From Stichopus chloronotus (Eukaryota > Echinodermata > Holothuroidea > Aspidochirotida > Stichopodidae), in assembly GCA_021234535.1 (NCBI GenBank), contig CM037846.1, positions 13,160,705-13,224,704 of the forward strand: DNA of 64,000 nucleotides, given 5' to 3'. A program made the position numbers and the translations under genes. Under the pieces are notes generated by a model that saw nothing but the letters and a program-made list of their open reading frames with translations, was not told where the DNA came from and did no database searches. Below are positions 38,701 through 50,359 of this stretch, piece after piece. Numbering within the stretch: position 1 is the stretch's first letter; each line of letters starts with the position of its first letter.

Positions 38701-41700
38701 ATTTGTGAGAATATATTTTGGTACTCAAAGTGTGTAAGGAGCAAAGTCACTTTGCCTTTCATAACTTTTCCAGGATTTCACACAATTTCCCTCAATTTCA
38801 AAACTATTTTCCATGACTGTGGGAATCCTGCAAACATCTTCAAGGAATCCTGATTGACTCATGACCAATGCTGTGCCACTACTAGGCCTGCATTCTGGAA
38901 CTACACTTGACAATTCTTGAGCTACATTTGACCACTCTTGTTTTACCTTTTGGGGTGTTGATGAAGTATGGCGAGATGTATCCTCTGTCAAACTTCAGTC
39001 CTTCAATGATTTCCAATTCATCGTTCAATGTTTTGCCGTCTTTCACTGTGATGACGCCGTACCTGCCGACCGTCTTCATGGCTTGTGAGATGAGATCACC
39101 AACGACTTTATCACCATTGGCGGAAATTGTTGCTACCTGTCAGAAAAAGTGAAAGCATGCAAACCAATGTGCTAATACAGGTTCCAAATTCCACATGTAT
39201 GCTCCATGTATCATTAATACTTAGGTTGACTCTGTTGCATAGGCCATAATGGTCTGCCTGCATGGTTGGTTCTGTTTACATGGTTTGAACAGTTTGAACT
39301 ACCTGTGATATCAACTGTAACAATCAGTGCCTGTTGATGCAATAACACTGACAACTTGAAGAACCGTTAGAAAATAATGACATGCTTTGAATGCACACTG
39401 TGGAACTAATCTTGTTCAACGAAAAGGTCTACTTGTGGACATGAAGTGAAATGGCCCCTTAAAGGAATGCACACATCTATACCCAATGTATGGACCTTTC
39501 ATCGGGATTCAGAATCAACTGCAGACAGGAAATGAGAACAATTGGTGCAAGGACTCTGAAAGTAATCATTACATGCAAAGCTACACAACCTCTGTAGAAA
39601 GCTGTGAGGTTCAAGTTTTGGCATATAAACAAATCAAGGATGCATGTTTTGCCTTTCCTTTTGTTTTCTCTTTTTGGTGGTATAAACCTGACAGATGTGG
39701 CATTCATTACACAAAGAAAAGGCCGCACACGTCTCAGATATTGGACTAAAAAATGTCAAGAATGAAATGGTGTGTGGAATTTTCTTCATTACATTCAGTA
39801 CGCCAACTGCTCATAGGAGTGATCACTTTAAAATGAGTCACCTTCAGACTCATCTAAACCGGACTTTGTGCTCCTGGGGTTTATATCATGTATGTAATAG
39901 AAGTATAAAATACTGTTTCTGAAGATTTCATGGATCTTTGTGCAAATATTCCACAACACAACACATGAACTATTGCTATCTGCACACATGACTTCTCCTC
40001 AGATACTAGAGTCACAAATGAGTGCATCTGGGTGCACATCGTTTTCATCATGAATATTTACCCAGGCAAACCATACCACAATACTACTGATAGAGAAAAC
40101 TACATCCACTTCCTAGTTCATGATTGGTTTCAGAAATTTGTCATGTATCTCTCTCGCTTAAAGGACAATCTTACTTAGTCACAATGATGCTGACGTGCAG
40201 AAGCTTGGCTTTGACTGCAGTCAAGGACTTTGATGACAGCTCATCGACCCATATGGGACATGCCACTTTGTCCATCAGGCAATAATTTAACACATGGACG
40301 TAAATGGTACAACTCAGTGTAGGGGACTGTCAAATATGCCAATTTTTGGTCATTTAATTATAAGGCTCACCAATGTGTAGTTGCAACATGGAGATTTACT
40401 GCATGCATAAAATTGAGAAGAATCAAGGCCAAATATATTTCCCTCAACACGCCAAGTAGACTTGGCCACATCTTTTGATACACAATTCTGACCTACCTGA
40501 GCTATTTCTTCCGGCGTGGTCACCGGTTTGGAGAGTTTTTTCAGATGTTCCACCACTACTTCGACAGCTTGCATTATACCCCTCCTGATCTCCACCGGGT
40601 TGGCACCCTTGCTGATTTTATCGAAACCCTCCTTGGCGATCGCCCTGGCGAGGACGGTCGCGGTCGTGGTGCCGTCCCCGGCTTCCTCGTTGGCATTGTT
40701 TGCGACGTCCTGCACCAGTTTGGCTCCAACATTTTGCCATTTGTCTTTCAGCTCTATTGCTTTGGCTACTGTGACACCGTCCTTCGTGATCTTGGGACCA
40801 CCCCAGCTTTGTTCAATGATGACATTTCTGCCCTGTAAAAGCAAAACATGCAGGCAGTCAGTAAATTTGCCATTTCCAGAGGTATTTTTCTATTTTTTGG
40901 TCATCCAAAATTAACATCTGACTATCCTCTTGGATGATCTAGAATTAGCAGATGTGACTTCAAACTCTTCGCGAAAAATGGCCGTACGTCCACCTGCAAA
41001 AACATTGGTTAAACCTTTCAGATGACGGACATGTTGCAAACTAAGAATCTGGCTGTTCTTTGGCAACATTTTTTCTACATTATGAAGTCTCACAATTTAA
41101 GATAAACTGGATGAATGGGGTATTGGAGACCCCTTAAGAACTACAAAGTAAAAAGAAAAAGATTGCAGCTTTCTGAACACACAGATATTTAGTGCTACTT
41201 CCTATTTGGCCACACAATAAACATACTATACAATCATTTCACTTCTGTAAATTTATGCATTGCATTTACTTCCATCTGAGAGTACAACACAACCCAATGC
41301 CCTGTGGCCCTGTATGTTAGATGTCTGACAAACTGAACAGGGAAAGGTTACTACATGAACATTCTGGATTTCTTCATTCACGAATACTGCCTGACAGATG
41401 GCAATCCCTACGCTGCTTTATTCTGCCATCCACGAGCCAGTCATGTTGATGCCTGACAGACAAGTTTACGTGGATGTGTGTAAATGGGGCTTACATTACA
41501 GTGCAACCAAACAGAAAATTTTCTTGAATATGCTAGAGCCCAAGAAGAGTGGATACATGCAGTAAACATGCGTGCTGAAAAAAAACAAACTTTGAGGTTA
41601 GAACTTTGCATGCAATATATGCCAGGAAGGCACGAAAAAATACAGCGAGGTTAGAACTACCAGCTTGCTTTATGTTCTAATCGGAAAAGTGTCTTTATCC

Positions 41701-42052
41701 ACCATAACATCAATGGAACTCTGATGTGGTCAAAACATTTTCAACACCCTGCATAATATTTAAATATTTCTGACACAACTGCTAGAAACAAAACCCTTGT
41801 TCATCTGGAGCCCGGATTAAGACAACTGGTGACATTTGGCAAAATCCCCGTTACGTTTACCTTGGGTCCTAATGTTACTGCGACAGCATCTGCAAGAAGG
41901 TCGACACCCTGCAGCATCAATCCTCTTGCTTCGGCACCAAATTTGATATCTTTAGCATAGCTCCTTGTCAAAGATGGAGCGACAGTTCTCTGGATGGAGG
42001 GCCTGAGGGCATGAGATGCCAATGGACGCAGTACACTGGGAAGCCTGTACAT
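32747..42052 (-). CDS. HSPD1: Mitochondrial 60 kDa chaperonin HSP60, complete
   Basis: HSP60 is the group I chaperonin ring of the mitochondrial matrix; it folds imported proteins by ATP hydrolysis with its HSP10 lid. Coding exons (minus strand): 42052-41861, 40832-40497, 39136-38947, 37733-37565, 37421-37322, 36664-36557, 35933-35796, 35276-35102, 33860-33682, 32905-32747. All junctions are GT-AG with consistent phase, giving 581 residues (human 573). The N-terminus is an Arg-rich mitochondrial presequence ending near [11 protein letters not shown]. The ATP site [11 protein letters not shown] is in the second exon; other conserved blocks include [35 protein letters not shown] and [12 protein letters not shown]. 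The C-terminus is the typical GGM repeat tail. The ATG at 42052 follows an acceptor at 42065-42064, so a non-coding exon precedes it. HSPE1 lies head to head upstream. Confidence 0.97.
33861..41860 (-). other. HSPD1 introns
   Basis: The larger gaps are 33861-35101, 37734-38946, 39137-40496 and 40833-41860. They are AT-rich and hold no other recognisable gene. The 37734-38946 intron has short repeats of the CATGACTTTTCC type near 38590-38830. The first HSPD1 introns show no enhancer-like motif cluster that I can support. Plus-strand open frames at 40516-40914 and 35056-35363 are shadows of HSPD1 exons. Confidence 0.7.
38585..38830. repeat. Short diverged CATGACTTTTCC-type repeat
   Basis: Words such as TTTTCATGACTTTTCCATGACTT, ATAACTTTTCCAGGATTT and TTTTCCATGACTG recur over about 250 bases in an HSPD1 intron. 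This looks like an old interspersed or palindromic repeat; the exact boundaries are not clear. Confidence 0.35.
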
Positions 42053-42997
42053 GATGGTGGTCACTGGAGATGAAAAAAAACATGCTTATGATCAAACTCA
42101 TCAATCAGAGCAGCTAGTTTGTGTTAACCCTTCTTGACATGTTTTTGGGTATCAGGGTGATTGGGGGTTCATGTTTAGAGCTTCCAAAATACACAATTCT
42201 TATGAACCAGTATAAAATAATATTTAATCTCTGCAAACAACCTGAGCCTTCACTCAGGTTAACCAAAATTTCAAATATGATATTTGTCCATGGATACAGT
42301 AATTTCCTTCCTAAATGTTGTGTTTACAGGGTTATCACAATTCAACCCTGCTGACATCAACTTCAAGTGACCTCTGGCAATGACTATGCTAAACTTAGGA
42401 CACTTAAAAAGAATTCAACCAAAGTCAACAAATAATGTTCAACAAGCATGGACCTGGTCTAGGCCCGTATAGCCTTTATATTCCTGACAACTCATGGACG
42501 ATTCAGGCCATGGCACAAAATGCTCAAAGTTAACTTGGAATAGGCCTAGGCCTACGCTATAGCCTATACTGCAGTCTAGTGCAGGTAAGTTTAAGAATAA
42601 AATTTATGATCATTCTTGGTCAGCTCCACATGGTGGACTGTGCCCACTGTCCACTTTGTGAACGGCCAAATGTAGGTAATATGCAACCTTGGCCTACATA
42701 AATGAAAATGATACTACTTCCAAACTACAATTATACAATACAGGAACGTTAGGATAGGTCTGGCCTATACTATGCGGTGTCTTTAAATGTTTGCCATTGG
42801 GCCTGTAGGATAGGCCTAGCTGAGAGTGAGAATGAGAGACGTTGAACTTGTAATTTGCAGTGGTCAACATCGCATCACTGGCAATTAACGTAGGCTACAA
42901 GGGCTCGTCGACAAATGACACTGTAAAAGGTAAATTCGATATCCTGTGAGAATTAAGACACGAAAATCTGTAAAATACTTCTAAAGTCGTCACTCAC

Positions 42998-43070
42998 CTG
43001 TTTTCTAGATAAATTGGAGCTGATTCGGTGGCTTCGTCGGGGGAATTTTGTGCGGTTCTTATGCCGTAAC
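42998..43070 (-). other. HSPD1 non-coding first exon (5' UTR)
   Basis: On the minus strand a good donor (CAG|GTGAGTGA, donor at 42997-42996) lies upstream of the coding-exon acceptor at 42065-42064, leaving an intron of about 0.9 kb (42064-42997) in the 5' UTR. The human HSPD1 gene also begins with a non-coding exon. The right boundary (transcription start) is a guess. Confidence 0.6.
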
Positions 43071-43399
43071 TGATTGCTGAGACTCACGTGGGATGCGTAG
43101 AGAGTACCCTTACATGCATGATCTATGGAAATTGCTAGAACCAATTATGCAATCTTTGTCGACTGCTAAATGCAAATCAGTACCTTTTAGTTAGGGATCT
43201 TCTCAACCAACAAAATATCAGAAAAATAGATTTCGAACAACTTTGCACAAAAGTTAAATTTTCCTTTTAAGGTAATACTTTGTTCGTATTGATAACACTA
43301 TATAATCACTGCTACATTTTCACACGGTATTTTTGTGAAATTCATTTGTGAATAGTATATTTCTTTTGGAAAATTTTATTAAATCCCTGAAAACCTTAA

Positions 43400-43411
43400 C
43401 GCGCATGCGCA
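43400..43411. promoter_or_regulatory. NRF-1 binding site CGCGCATGCGCA
   Basis: It matches the palindromic NRF-1 consensus YGCGCAYGCGCR at every position. NRF-1 controls many nuclear genes for mitochondrial proteins. Its setting in an otherwise AT-rich stretch between HSPD1 and HSPE1 makes chance occurrence unlikely. Confidence 0.75.
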
Positions 43412-43496
43412 TTTGACCTCCTTGCACATGTTGCTCTGTTGAATTGAGAACTGGGTACGGCATTTGCGTGTACAATTGCAAAGAGTATTAGATAAG

Positions 43497-43511
43497 CGAA
43501 TTTTCAAGAGG
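43497..43511. promoter_or_regulatory. Heat shock element-like motif
   Basis: The sequence GAA-tt-TTC-aa-GAG gives two perfect alternating HSF units and a third with one mismatch, about 85 bases before the HSPE1 ATG. HSF1 trimers bind three alternating nGAAn units. This fits stress induction of the chaperonin pair but needs a binding test. Confidence 0.5.
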
Positions 43512-43590
43512 TGAGACAGGCCGTGTGAGAACAATAATTTTTTCTGCCGCTAGTCGTCAACGCAGAAGGAGATCTGAATTCCGTATTAAA

Positions 43591-46500
43591 ATGGTATGTA
43601 CTGTAAAAGGCAAACATCGAAGTGCATTTTAAGTCTTTTTGTTCCTCTTGCAGGTAGTCAGATGAATGGTTTCACAGAAAAGACATCTTTCAAGTTTCAT
43701 TATGATGTAGTCTAACGGCCAAGGCCGAATCCACAGTTCTTCCCAGCGGCACAGACAATTCGGCTGGGTCCATACACACGATACAGTGAAGCTTTGCTTA
43801 ATAAATAGCCTATTAGGACAACCAGCTTATAGCTAGTAGATAATGATTCTAGGCCTAGTTAAGTTTAGGCTAGCTCTTTCAACTTAAGTTACTACTACTA
43901 GTGTATGGTTTAGGCTAAGATGAACTTATTCTTGCTGATGCCAGCTCGGCCACAGAAGAGGACATCTGCACATGCAGTGATCAAAAGTCAATAGCCCAAC
44001 CAAGGCATTTCCTAATGTAGGCCTAGCACCATTTGAGGGAAATGCGCAGGTTGGTGGGGCATAGCTTGCAAGTGGCTGCAGAGATTTTGCATAGCAATTA
44101 ATCTGTCGTTTCCAAGCATATTGGATTGGGATTTTATCACAAATCATGCTGGTCTATATTTTTACTAGGCTTAGTTAGGGATAGCTTACTTTTAACTATT
44201 TTTTGCAGGAATAGAAAGTCATTCTCAAAATTTTATTGCCTAACCCAGTGATCCTACTTTTTTTCCTAGGTGGTGAAAAATGCCTCCAATTTACTGTGGG
44301 AATGACACCATTTATCGAAACGATCATAGCCTAATTAAAAATAAAATAACTACGCCCACTGGCGCAGCACTTGGCCTAGTACAAGGTGAGGCCAGTTAAA
44401 CAAGCCGGCAAGACATGGAACAAGATCTGCGAATTTTATTTTGTATTATACTAGCCCTAGCCATTGGCCATCATGGTTTAACTTGTTGCTATCACTTCTT
44501 CTTCCGTCTCATAGGCTGGTGCACTCCGAAGATTCAAACCCCTCTTTGACAGAATTCTTGTTGAGAGATTTACACCAGAACTAAAAACCAAAGGTGGTGT
44601 CCTCATACCTGAGAAAGCGCAAGCTAAAGTCCTCGATGCCACTGTTGTAGCAGTTGGATCTGGTGTCCGGAAAGAGGTAAAATTTCTTCGAAGTCGTAGC
44701 CCATTTTAATCATTTGAAAAGTATGAAATTAAGATAAGGTGCAAGCTCCCTCTAAGCATCAAATGAGCAACACTTTTTCACAACCTATTTAAAAAAAAAA
44801 ACACCATCAAGACAGAAAAAGAAGTCACTGTGACAGTCCACTTTAGAGGGACAATGCAGTCACCCCAGATGGAATTAATATACCCCCCAGGCTAGTTCAT
44901 GAGTTGCTCTTTTTCATTTTGTGATATCATTTTTGTTGTTGAATTGCTTCATTTTGCCACATTAACCCTGCTAGTGCAGTACTGATGTTGAGCAACATCA
45001 TGAAAAAGAAAAGTGACAAGAGAATTGTGCAGCATACCATTTTGATGGTTTCTCAAAATAAAGTTTGGACAACTGCTTATTTCTCCCTTTCAGGGTTATG
45101 GTGGTGCCATCAAGGCCTACATGTAACGTTACAGCTTGTTCAAGTTTTTCTGTGCTGTCATTGTGTGGTCATTACCCAGCATTGCTTGAGTCATGCTATT
45201 TTGTTGTCAATAACTTCAAAGCCATTAAGTTAAGGTCTTACCTGACTGGATCCCCTCAAATGAAATGAACTTACAGCCATACTGTGGTAAACATAGGTCC
45301 GCAGACTCAAAATGGAAAGCTTCAAACGTACATTATGAACAAAGAGTAATAGTGGAGCATATTCCATGTGAAGCGTAAGATTCAATGTTGTTTGACATTC
45401 ATGACTCGTGAGTAAGGTCTTCATGCTTAAAATCTCATCAAAATGTAACTTGTTAAGGAGTTTGCAGGTTTTGATGTGTTTTAGTGCACTTCATGGATCT
45501 TTCTTTTTGGTTAGGGTGAAGCATCAATGTTGTGATGTCAGCTATTTGCTAATTGTCAGTGAAAGAATATGTTGTCAGGGATCATTGAGAGGAGATATGC
45601 AGAAAGGAGATCTGCATTAACTGATAACAGATACAGTAGTAATGGGTTGTTTGTTTCGCTTTTGTGTGTGTGTGTATGTGTTACAGTCAACCACACACTG
45701 TAGAACATGAACCTACTGTACAGTATGTACACCTTGTCCTACAACAGTTGCTCCGAGAGAATGCTCTTTAGAAGCCAATACATTTTCCTTCACATTGAAA
45801 TATGAAAACAGCAAATATGAACTTAGAAAAAATTGTGCGGGAATCAATTAGGACTTCTCTGACCTGAAAACTGGACCCAGCAGCCCAGCGATGCAAGTAG
45901 ATGATACAATTTATCGTAAAACCAAATGTATTGTTATAGTGTTTGCAAAACAAAATCAGTTATGGTTGTGGTGTCTTGCCCTTGTATTGCTTCTCTAATC
46001 AAACTTCTGTCCATGACTGAAAATTGCAAGGAGAACACAAGACTTTTGTGGTCAGTGACAGATATTGTGGCCCCTCATCCCACTAATTGTAGATGATCGT
46101 TGAAAAGACGCCACCATGGCTAATTTTTCTGAGAAACTTGAAAGTGGTTCTCTGAGGTAAGAGATACATTTCTAATGTTATTGTCTTTATTCAATTTTTG
46201 GTTTCCAGGATGGAACCTTCCAAGCATTGACAGTCAGCGTAGGTGACAGAGTTTTACTCCCAGAATATGGAGGCACGAAGGTTGAGATTGAAGACAAAGT
46301 AAGTCATCTTCCTTGCGATAGAGTCCCCTGAATGCCTTTACCTCTTATCCTGAATGTCAGAGATTTCCATATTCTGGCTTTGACGTTCCTTTACATGTAT
46401 GCAATGAGTGCATCATAAAAGGAAACAATTGTGAAATCCACTCTGTTCGAAAAAACAGGCACTTTTGGAGTCTTTTTTGGATTCCTTGCCAAAGGCAGGC

Positions 46501-47884
46501 AAGGAATCTATGCGATGGTGATGTCGTGTGTGTGTGCGTATGTGCGTGTGTATGTGACGCCTTTGCTTGTAAACACGATATCTCAAGAAGGGTAACTCTG
46601 AGGGATTTCATACTTGGCATGTGGAATGCCCATATGATGTAGAAGGTCCCTATTGTTTTTGGTCAAGGTCAAAGGTCATTTGAGGTCACCAGAGGTCAGA
46701 ATGTGAAAACCTTGTAAACACAATATTTCCAGAAGGGTAACTGTGACTGATGTCATACTTAGTGTTTGGGTTGGACATATTGAGTAGATGGTCCCTATTG
46801 TTTTTGGTCTAGGTCAAAGGTCATTTGAGGTCACCAGAGGTCAAATTGTAAAACCCTTGTTAACACTATACAAGCACTATACCTCAAGAAGCATAGCCTT
46901 GACTAATGTTCATATGTGGGTTTGTCATATCAAGTAGATGATCCCCACTATTTTTGATTGAGGTCAGAGGTTGTTTGAGGTCACCAGAGGTCAAAGTGTG
47001 AAAACACTGTCAACACAATATGTCAAGAGTGATAATCTTGACTAATGTCATACTTAGTGTGTGGGTTGATCATAGTAAGTACAGTAGATGATCCCTATCG
47101 TTTTTGGTAAAGGTCATCAGAGGTCAAACTGAAAACCTTATAAACATGGTGTCTCAAGAAGCATAACGTTGACTAATTTCATACTTAGTGTGTGGGTTGG
47201 TCATAGTTCAAACTGTGAAAATCATGTAAACAAATCAAGATGCGTAGTTGTGACTAATTTCGTTGTTAGTGTGTGGCTTAGTCTTAGTGAGTAGATGATT
47301 CTCATTGATTTTAGTGGAGGTAACATTTCATTTGAGGTCACCAGAGGTCAAATTGTAAAAACATTTAAAACTGAACAGTACACACAGCCTGAAAGAGCTT
47401 AGTGTTGGCATGCTTTCTCAAGAATGATAAAGTGTTTGAATTTCAAAATTGGTATGGACATGTTGTACTGTTCTCTTCAGTCTTTTGACTTTCTTGTTTC
47501 TTTCTAAAGTGTCAGCTCTACTTAATTTGACTGCATTTCTCTATCTTTTCACCTTACCAACAAATGCTTAGGCAAACAACAGTTCTCTGCCAAAAGTATT
47601 CACCATTGGAATGTACAGTGCTGCTTATATTTGTCATTTGGAATGTGGGTCAAACTGTTTTGCTGTCCAGAAGAATCCATCATGTGATGTAAAAGATAAT
47701 TGTACGACCTCAACCGACATGAGGGTATTTTTAATTTCATCGTCAGGAGGCTTATGATTGAACTCATGTATGAGTCTGCCTCATGACCTATTTTCTGAAT
47801 CTCTGCATTGTTTCTTTCTCTCGATAGGAGTTCCATCTCTTCAGGGAAGGAGACATCCTGGCCAAGTGGGAACAGGACTCATGA
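43591..47884 (+). CDS. HSPE1: Mitochondrial 10 kDa chaperonin HSP10, complete
   Basis: HSP10 is the seven-subunit lid that caps HSP60 in the mitochondrial matrix. Exons: 43591-43593 (the ATG alone, directly followed by the donor GTATGT), 44515-44676, 46209-46298, 47828-47884. Phases all join, giving 103 residues (human 102). Seen features: RRFKPLFDRILVER at the N-terminus, the mobile loop KTKGGVLIPEKAQ with hydrophobic tripeptide VLI (30-32) that docks onto HSP60, ATVVAVGSG, and the roof/core segment VGDRVLLPEYGGTKV, ending FREGDILAKWEQDS. The start was chosen because the second exon begins in frame with AGALRRF and matches the family right after Met. It is head to head with HSPD1 and should be coregulated. 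Intron 3 carries a nuclear-receptor-half-site-rich tandem repeat. Confidence 0.95.
43594..46208 (+). other. HSPE1 introns 1 and 2
   Basis: Intron 1 (43594-44514) and intron 2 (44677-46208) hold no recognisable gene or element. There is a short (GT)n tract near 45664-45680 and a TACTGTACAGTA palindrome near 45715. Open frames within are short and unlike known proteins. Confidence 0.7.
46480..47360 (+). repeat. ~148 bp tandem repeat with AGGTCA half-sites (HSPE1 intron 3)
   Basis: It opens with an 11-bp perfect foldback (GATTCCTTGCC at 46480-46490, GGCAAGGAATC at 46498-46508) and a GT-rich microsatellite, then about five diverged units. The CCCTATTG anchor recurs at 46648, 46793, 46944 and 47093 (spacing 145-151) and roughly at 47300. 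Each unit contains CTCAAGAAG..TAAC, GTCATACTTAGTGTGTGGGTTG and a run of AGGTCA half-sites. Perfect DR1 sites lie at 46666-46678 and 46811-46823. The same family is in SF3B1 intron 21 and near 50.4 kb. Confidence 0.8.
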
Positions 47885-48900
47885 TACCAAGGTGGATAGC
47901 TGAGGTTGTCAAAGTGTGTTTTTGTACCAAGTGCGGAGTCAACTTTTGCAGTTCTGATCCATCTCGTGCTAAGATAACAGGGACTCGGAATCAAATCTTT
48001 TGTGACAGATTAAGGTGGCCTCCTTCTGCAGTGTTGCACAACTCTGGTGTATTCTAGGAATGTCTACTTCATCGTATCGTTTCATTATCAAACAAGAGGG
48101 AAATATATCAACATGCCATCCAAAATTTGGTTGTATAAAAGTGCACAATTATAATGCACCGCAAATCAAGGTTACATTTATCCAAAAGGTGATCAATGCT
48201 TAAATTGCATCAGGGCTGGTCTCAACTGCTGGTTTACTTGTGGTGAAATAATTGTATGCTCTGGATGTTGTATCGTGAAATTTTTCCGTCACGGACACGT
48301 TCATGTTTTCCTGTTGTTTTCCCCTGTGGTAGAAAGGGATTGGCAGTGGAATTCAGACTTGATGCTACATCAGCGAACGAAATTCTGTCCAGCAGATGTA
48401 CATTTGATATTCCTGTTTAATTAGTCGTTTGGACCTCTAGATTACTTTTGCACATTCTAGACGTAGCCACCCTGGAAGACTACACTCACTACTTTTGATC
48501 TTTAGATTTTGTTCATGTTCCCTTTTCGACTTCTTTTGTACAAAATGGTTAATAAGGTTTGATAGCTTTTTGACAAATATAGCAGTGACCAAACTGATAT
48601 GGAAAATAGCTATAATGGGAATAGTATGTACCAGATGCAAAAGTCACAGCAACTACTGAAGTAACATTGAAAATGTTTCTGCCACAAGTAAAAACAACAT
48701 TTAAATCACACTGTTAACAGCCATAGCTTGTTTTGGATTTTTGATTCAATGTAAGGTCTGAGGGTCTGAGGGTACAGTCATGTTGCATGCCTTAAGAATG
48801 AAGGAATCACTTGCCATTGTAAGCTGGAGGAGATGAAGTAACCATGTCAATGGAACGATATTTTAGAGGCAAGAGAGAAATAAATTATGGAAAATAAAAA
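47885..48900 (+). other. HSPE1 3' UTR (inferred)
   Basis: This AT-rich non-coding sequence follows the HSPE1 TGA and reaches AATAAA signals at 48879-48884 and 48893-48898. A 3' UTR of about 1 kb is inferred from these signals. Confidence 0.5.
48879..48898 (+). terminator. HSPE1 polyadenylation signals
   Basis: Two AATAAA hexamers lie 14 bases apart, the first clear signals after the HSPE1 stop. Confidence 0.5.
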
Positions 48901-49800
48901 ACACTCTCTGGAATTCTTTTAATAGCAGCATTGGGACAATTCCATTAGACGGACGGTGTCCTTCCACACTGATCACTACTCTGCAACATGATGAGGAAAA
49001 TAACCATTGCAACCCCTGTACTGTGCTGTTTTAAGACCGGAAGTTAAATCAGTCGTCAACAGGACAGAGGGATGCTGACCTATGCTCATATGCGTCCAAT
49101 ATTTTGCTGTGCATTCCGTCCTCTTTTCTGCTGTCCTGAAATTGTAAAATCCCTATTGCCTTCTTTAAGTAGAGTATTCCATACTTAAAGGGGAATTCCA
49201 GTCAAGGAACATGTCTTCTGACTTTTTAAGTCATTTCAAACCATTTTCCTTCATATTCTTGAAGTTTTGAAATCAACTTCTCATGAGCAACATGACATGT
49301 TCAAACTTCCAGCCCCACAGAGTTTCTAACACTATGCTTGTATACGAAGGGCATGGCCATTATGATGTAATTGACTGTGATCTCTGTGGCTTGTGACATA
49401 TACGATGACCAACCATGATCAACGTACATAATTAGTTATTAGACACACTGTGTATTCAATGTGGCTATCACAAGATAAGATAGGTAATCGATAAGATCGC
49501 AATAAAACACAAGAGAATAGGAATTTTCCATCAATAGGCAACATTATGCAGTGTGAGCCGGTGCGAACAATACCTTGAAGATAAAGAAAAGGTAATCTTT
49601 AGTAAGAACTAAGTGAACCTTTTCAGAGATGGGAATAAGCCATGTAATTACAAATTACATAGGACAATCAGGTTGGTCGTAGTGGATTAGAGCTAGTCGT
49701 TGACTATGTCACAAGCTTCAGAGATCACGATCAATTACATCATAATGGCCAGGCTCGTCGTGTACATGCATGATGTTAGAAACTGTTGGGCGGGAGTACA

Positions 49801-49916
49801 AGGTTCATTATTCCCAGATTTCAATGTTCCCAGAAATGTCGCTGCAATTCCCAAGGATCGATGTTTCCGAGGTTTGATGTTCCCAGGGTTGGATGTTCAA
49901 AGGGTTCAATGTTCCA
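49801..49916. repeat. ~16-21 bp degenerate minisatellite
   Basis: Units of the form GATGTTCCCAGGGTT recur about seven times with substitutions (ATTCCCAGATTTC, ATGTTCCCAGAAATG, ATGTTTCCGAGGTTT, ATGTTCAAAGGGTTC). Confidence 0.6.
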
Positions 49917-50359
49917 CCCCCCACCTTACTTCACATCGGTACGATTCAAGTGAAGTCATTCTTCAAGAGTTTTGCTGCACTGCAATCAAGTCGGGCAGTG
50001 TGCGGTAGACTTTAGAAAAGCTACTGTATATTCACTGCATGTATATCATGGAGAATTTCTTGACAAGTTTGTAAAGTGTTCAAATAGTTGTTCGATTTTT
50101 TTCACTCTGTGTGGAATGCAAAAAGCCAAATTGTGGACACACACCATACCATCACAATACCAGAAATTGTGCCCTAGTGCCAGAAATTGTGCCCCAATAC
50201 CTTTCAAAAAGGAATCGGGGCACAATAAATTATAGATCATGGCTGACTTCAATACTAGATACACATGAAAGTTTAAGGGGCTACTCATGACCTGACGTCG
50301 GGGTCAAGATGTGCTGTTCTGCAGTTAATTGATTTATGTGATGGCAATGTGTGGGACAC

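Larger units (their letters stand above)
43071..43590. promoter_or_regulatory. Bidirectional HSPD1/HSPE1 promoter
   Basis: About 0.5 kb separates the HSPD1 leader from the HSPE1 start codon, transcribed in opposite directions. The vertebrate pair is known to share a bidirectional promoter. Here it contains a CCAAT box at 43141, a perfect NRF-1 palindrome at 43400-43411 and a heat-shock-element-like triplet at 43497-43511. No TATA box is clear in a fitting position. Confidence 0.75.

Noticed and set aside
40516..40914. 132-codon plus-strand frame rich in Ser/Thr/Ala
   Set aside because: It is the antisense shadow of the large HSPD1 exon 40832-40497.
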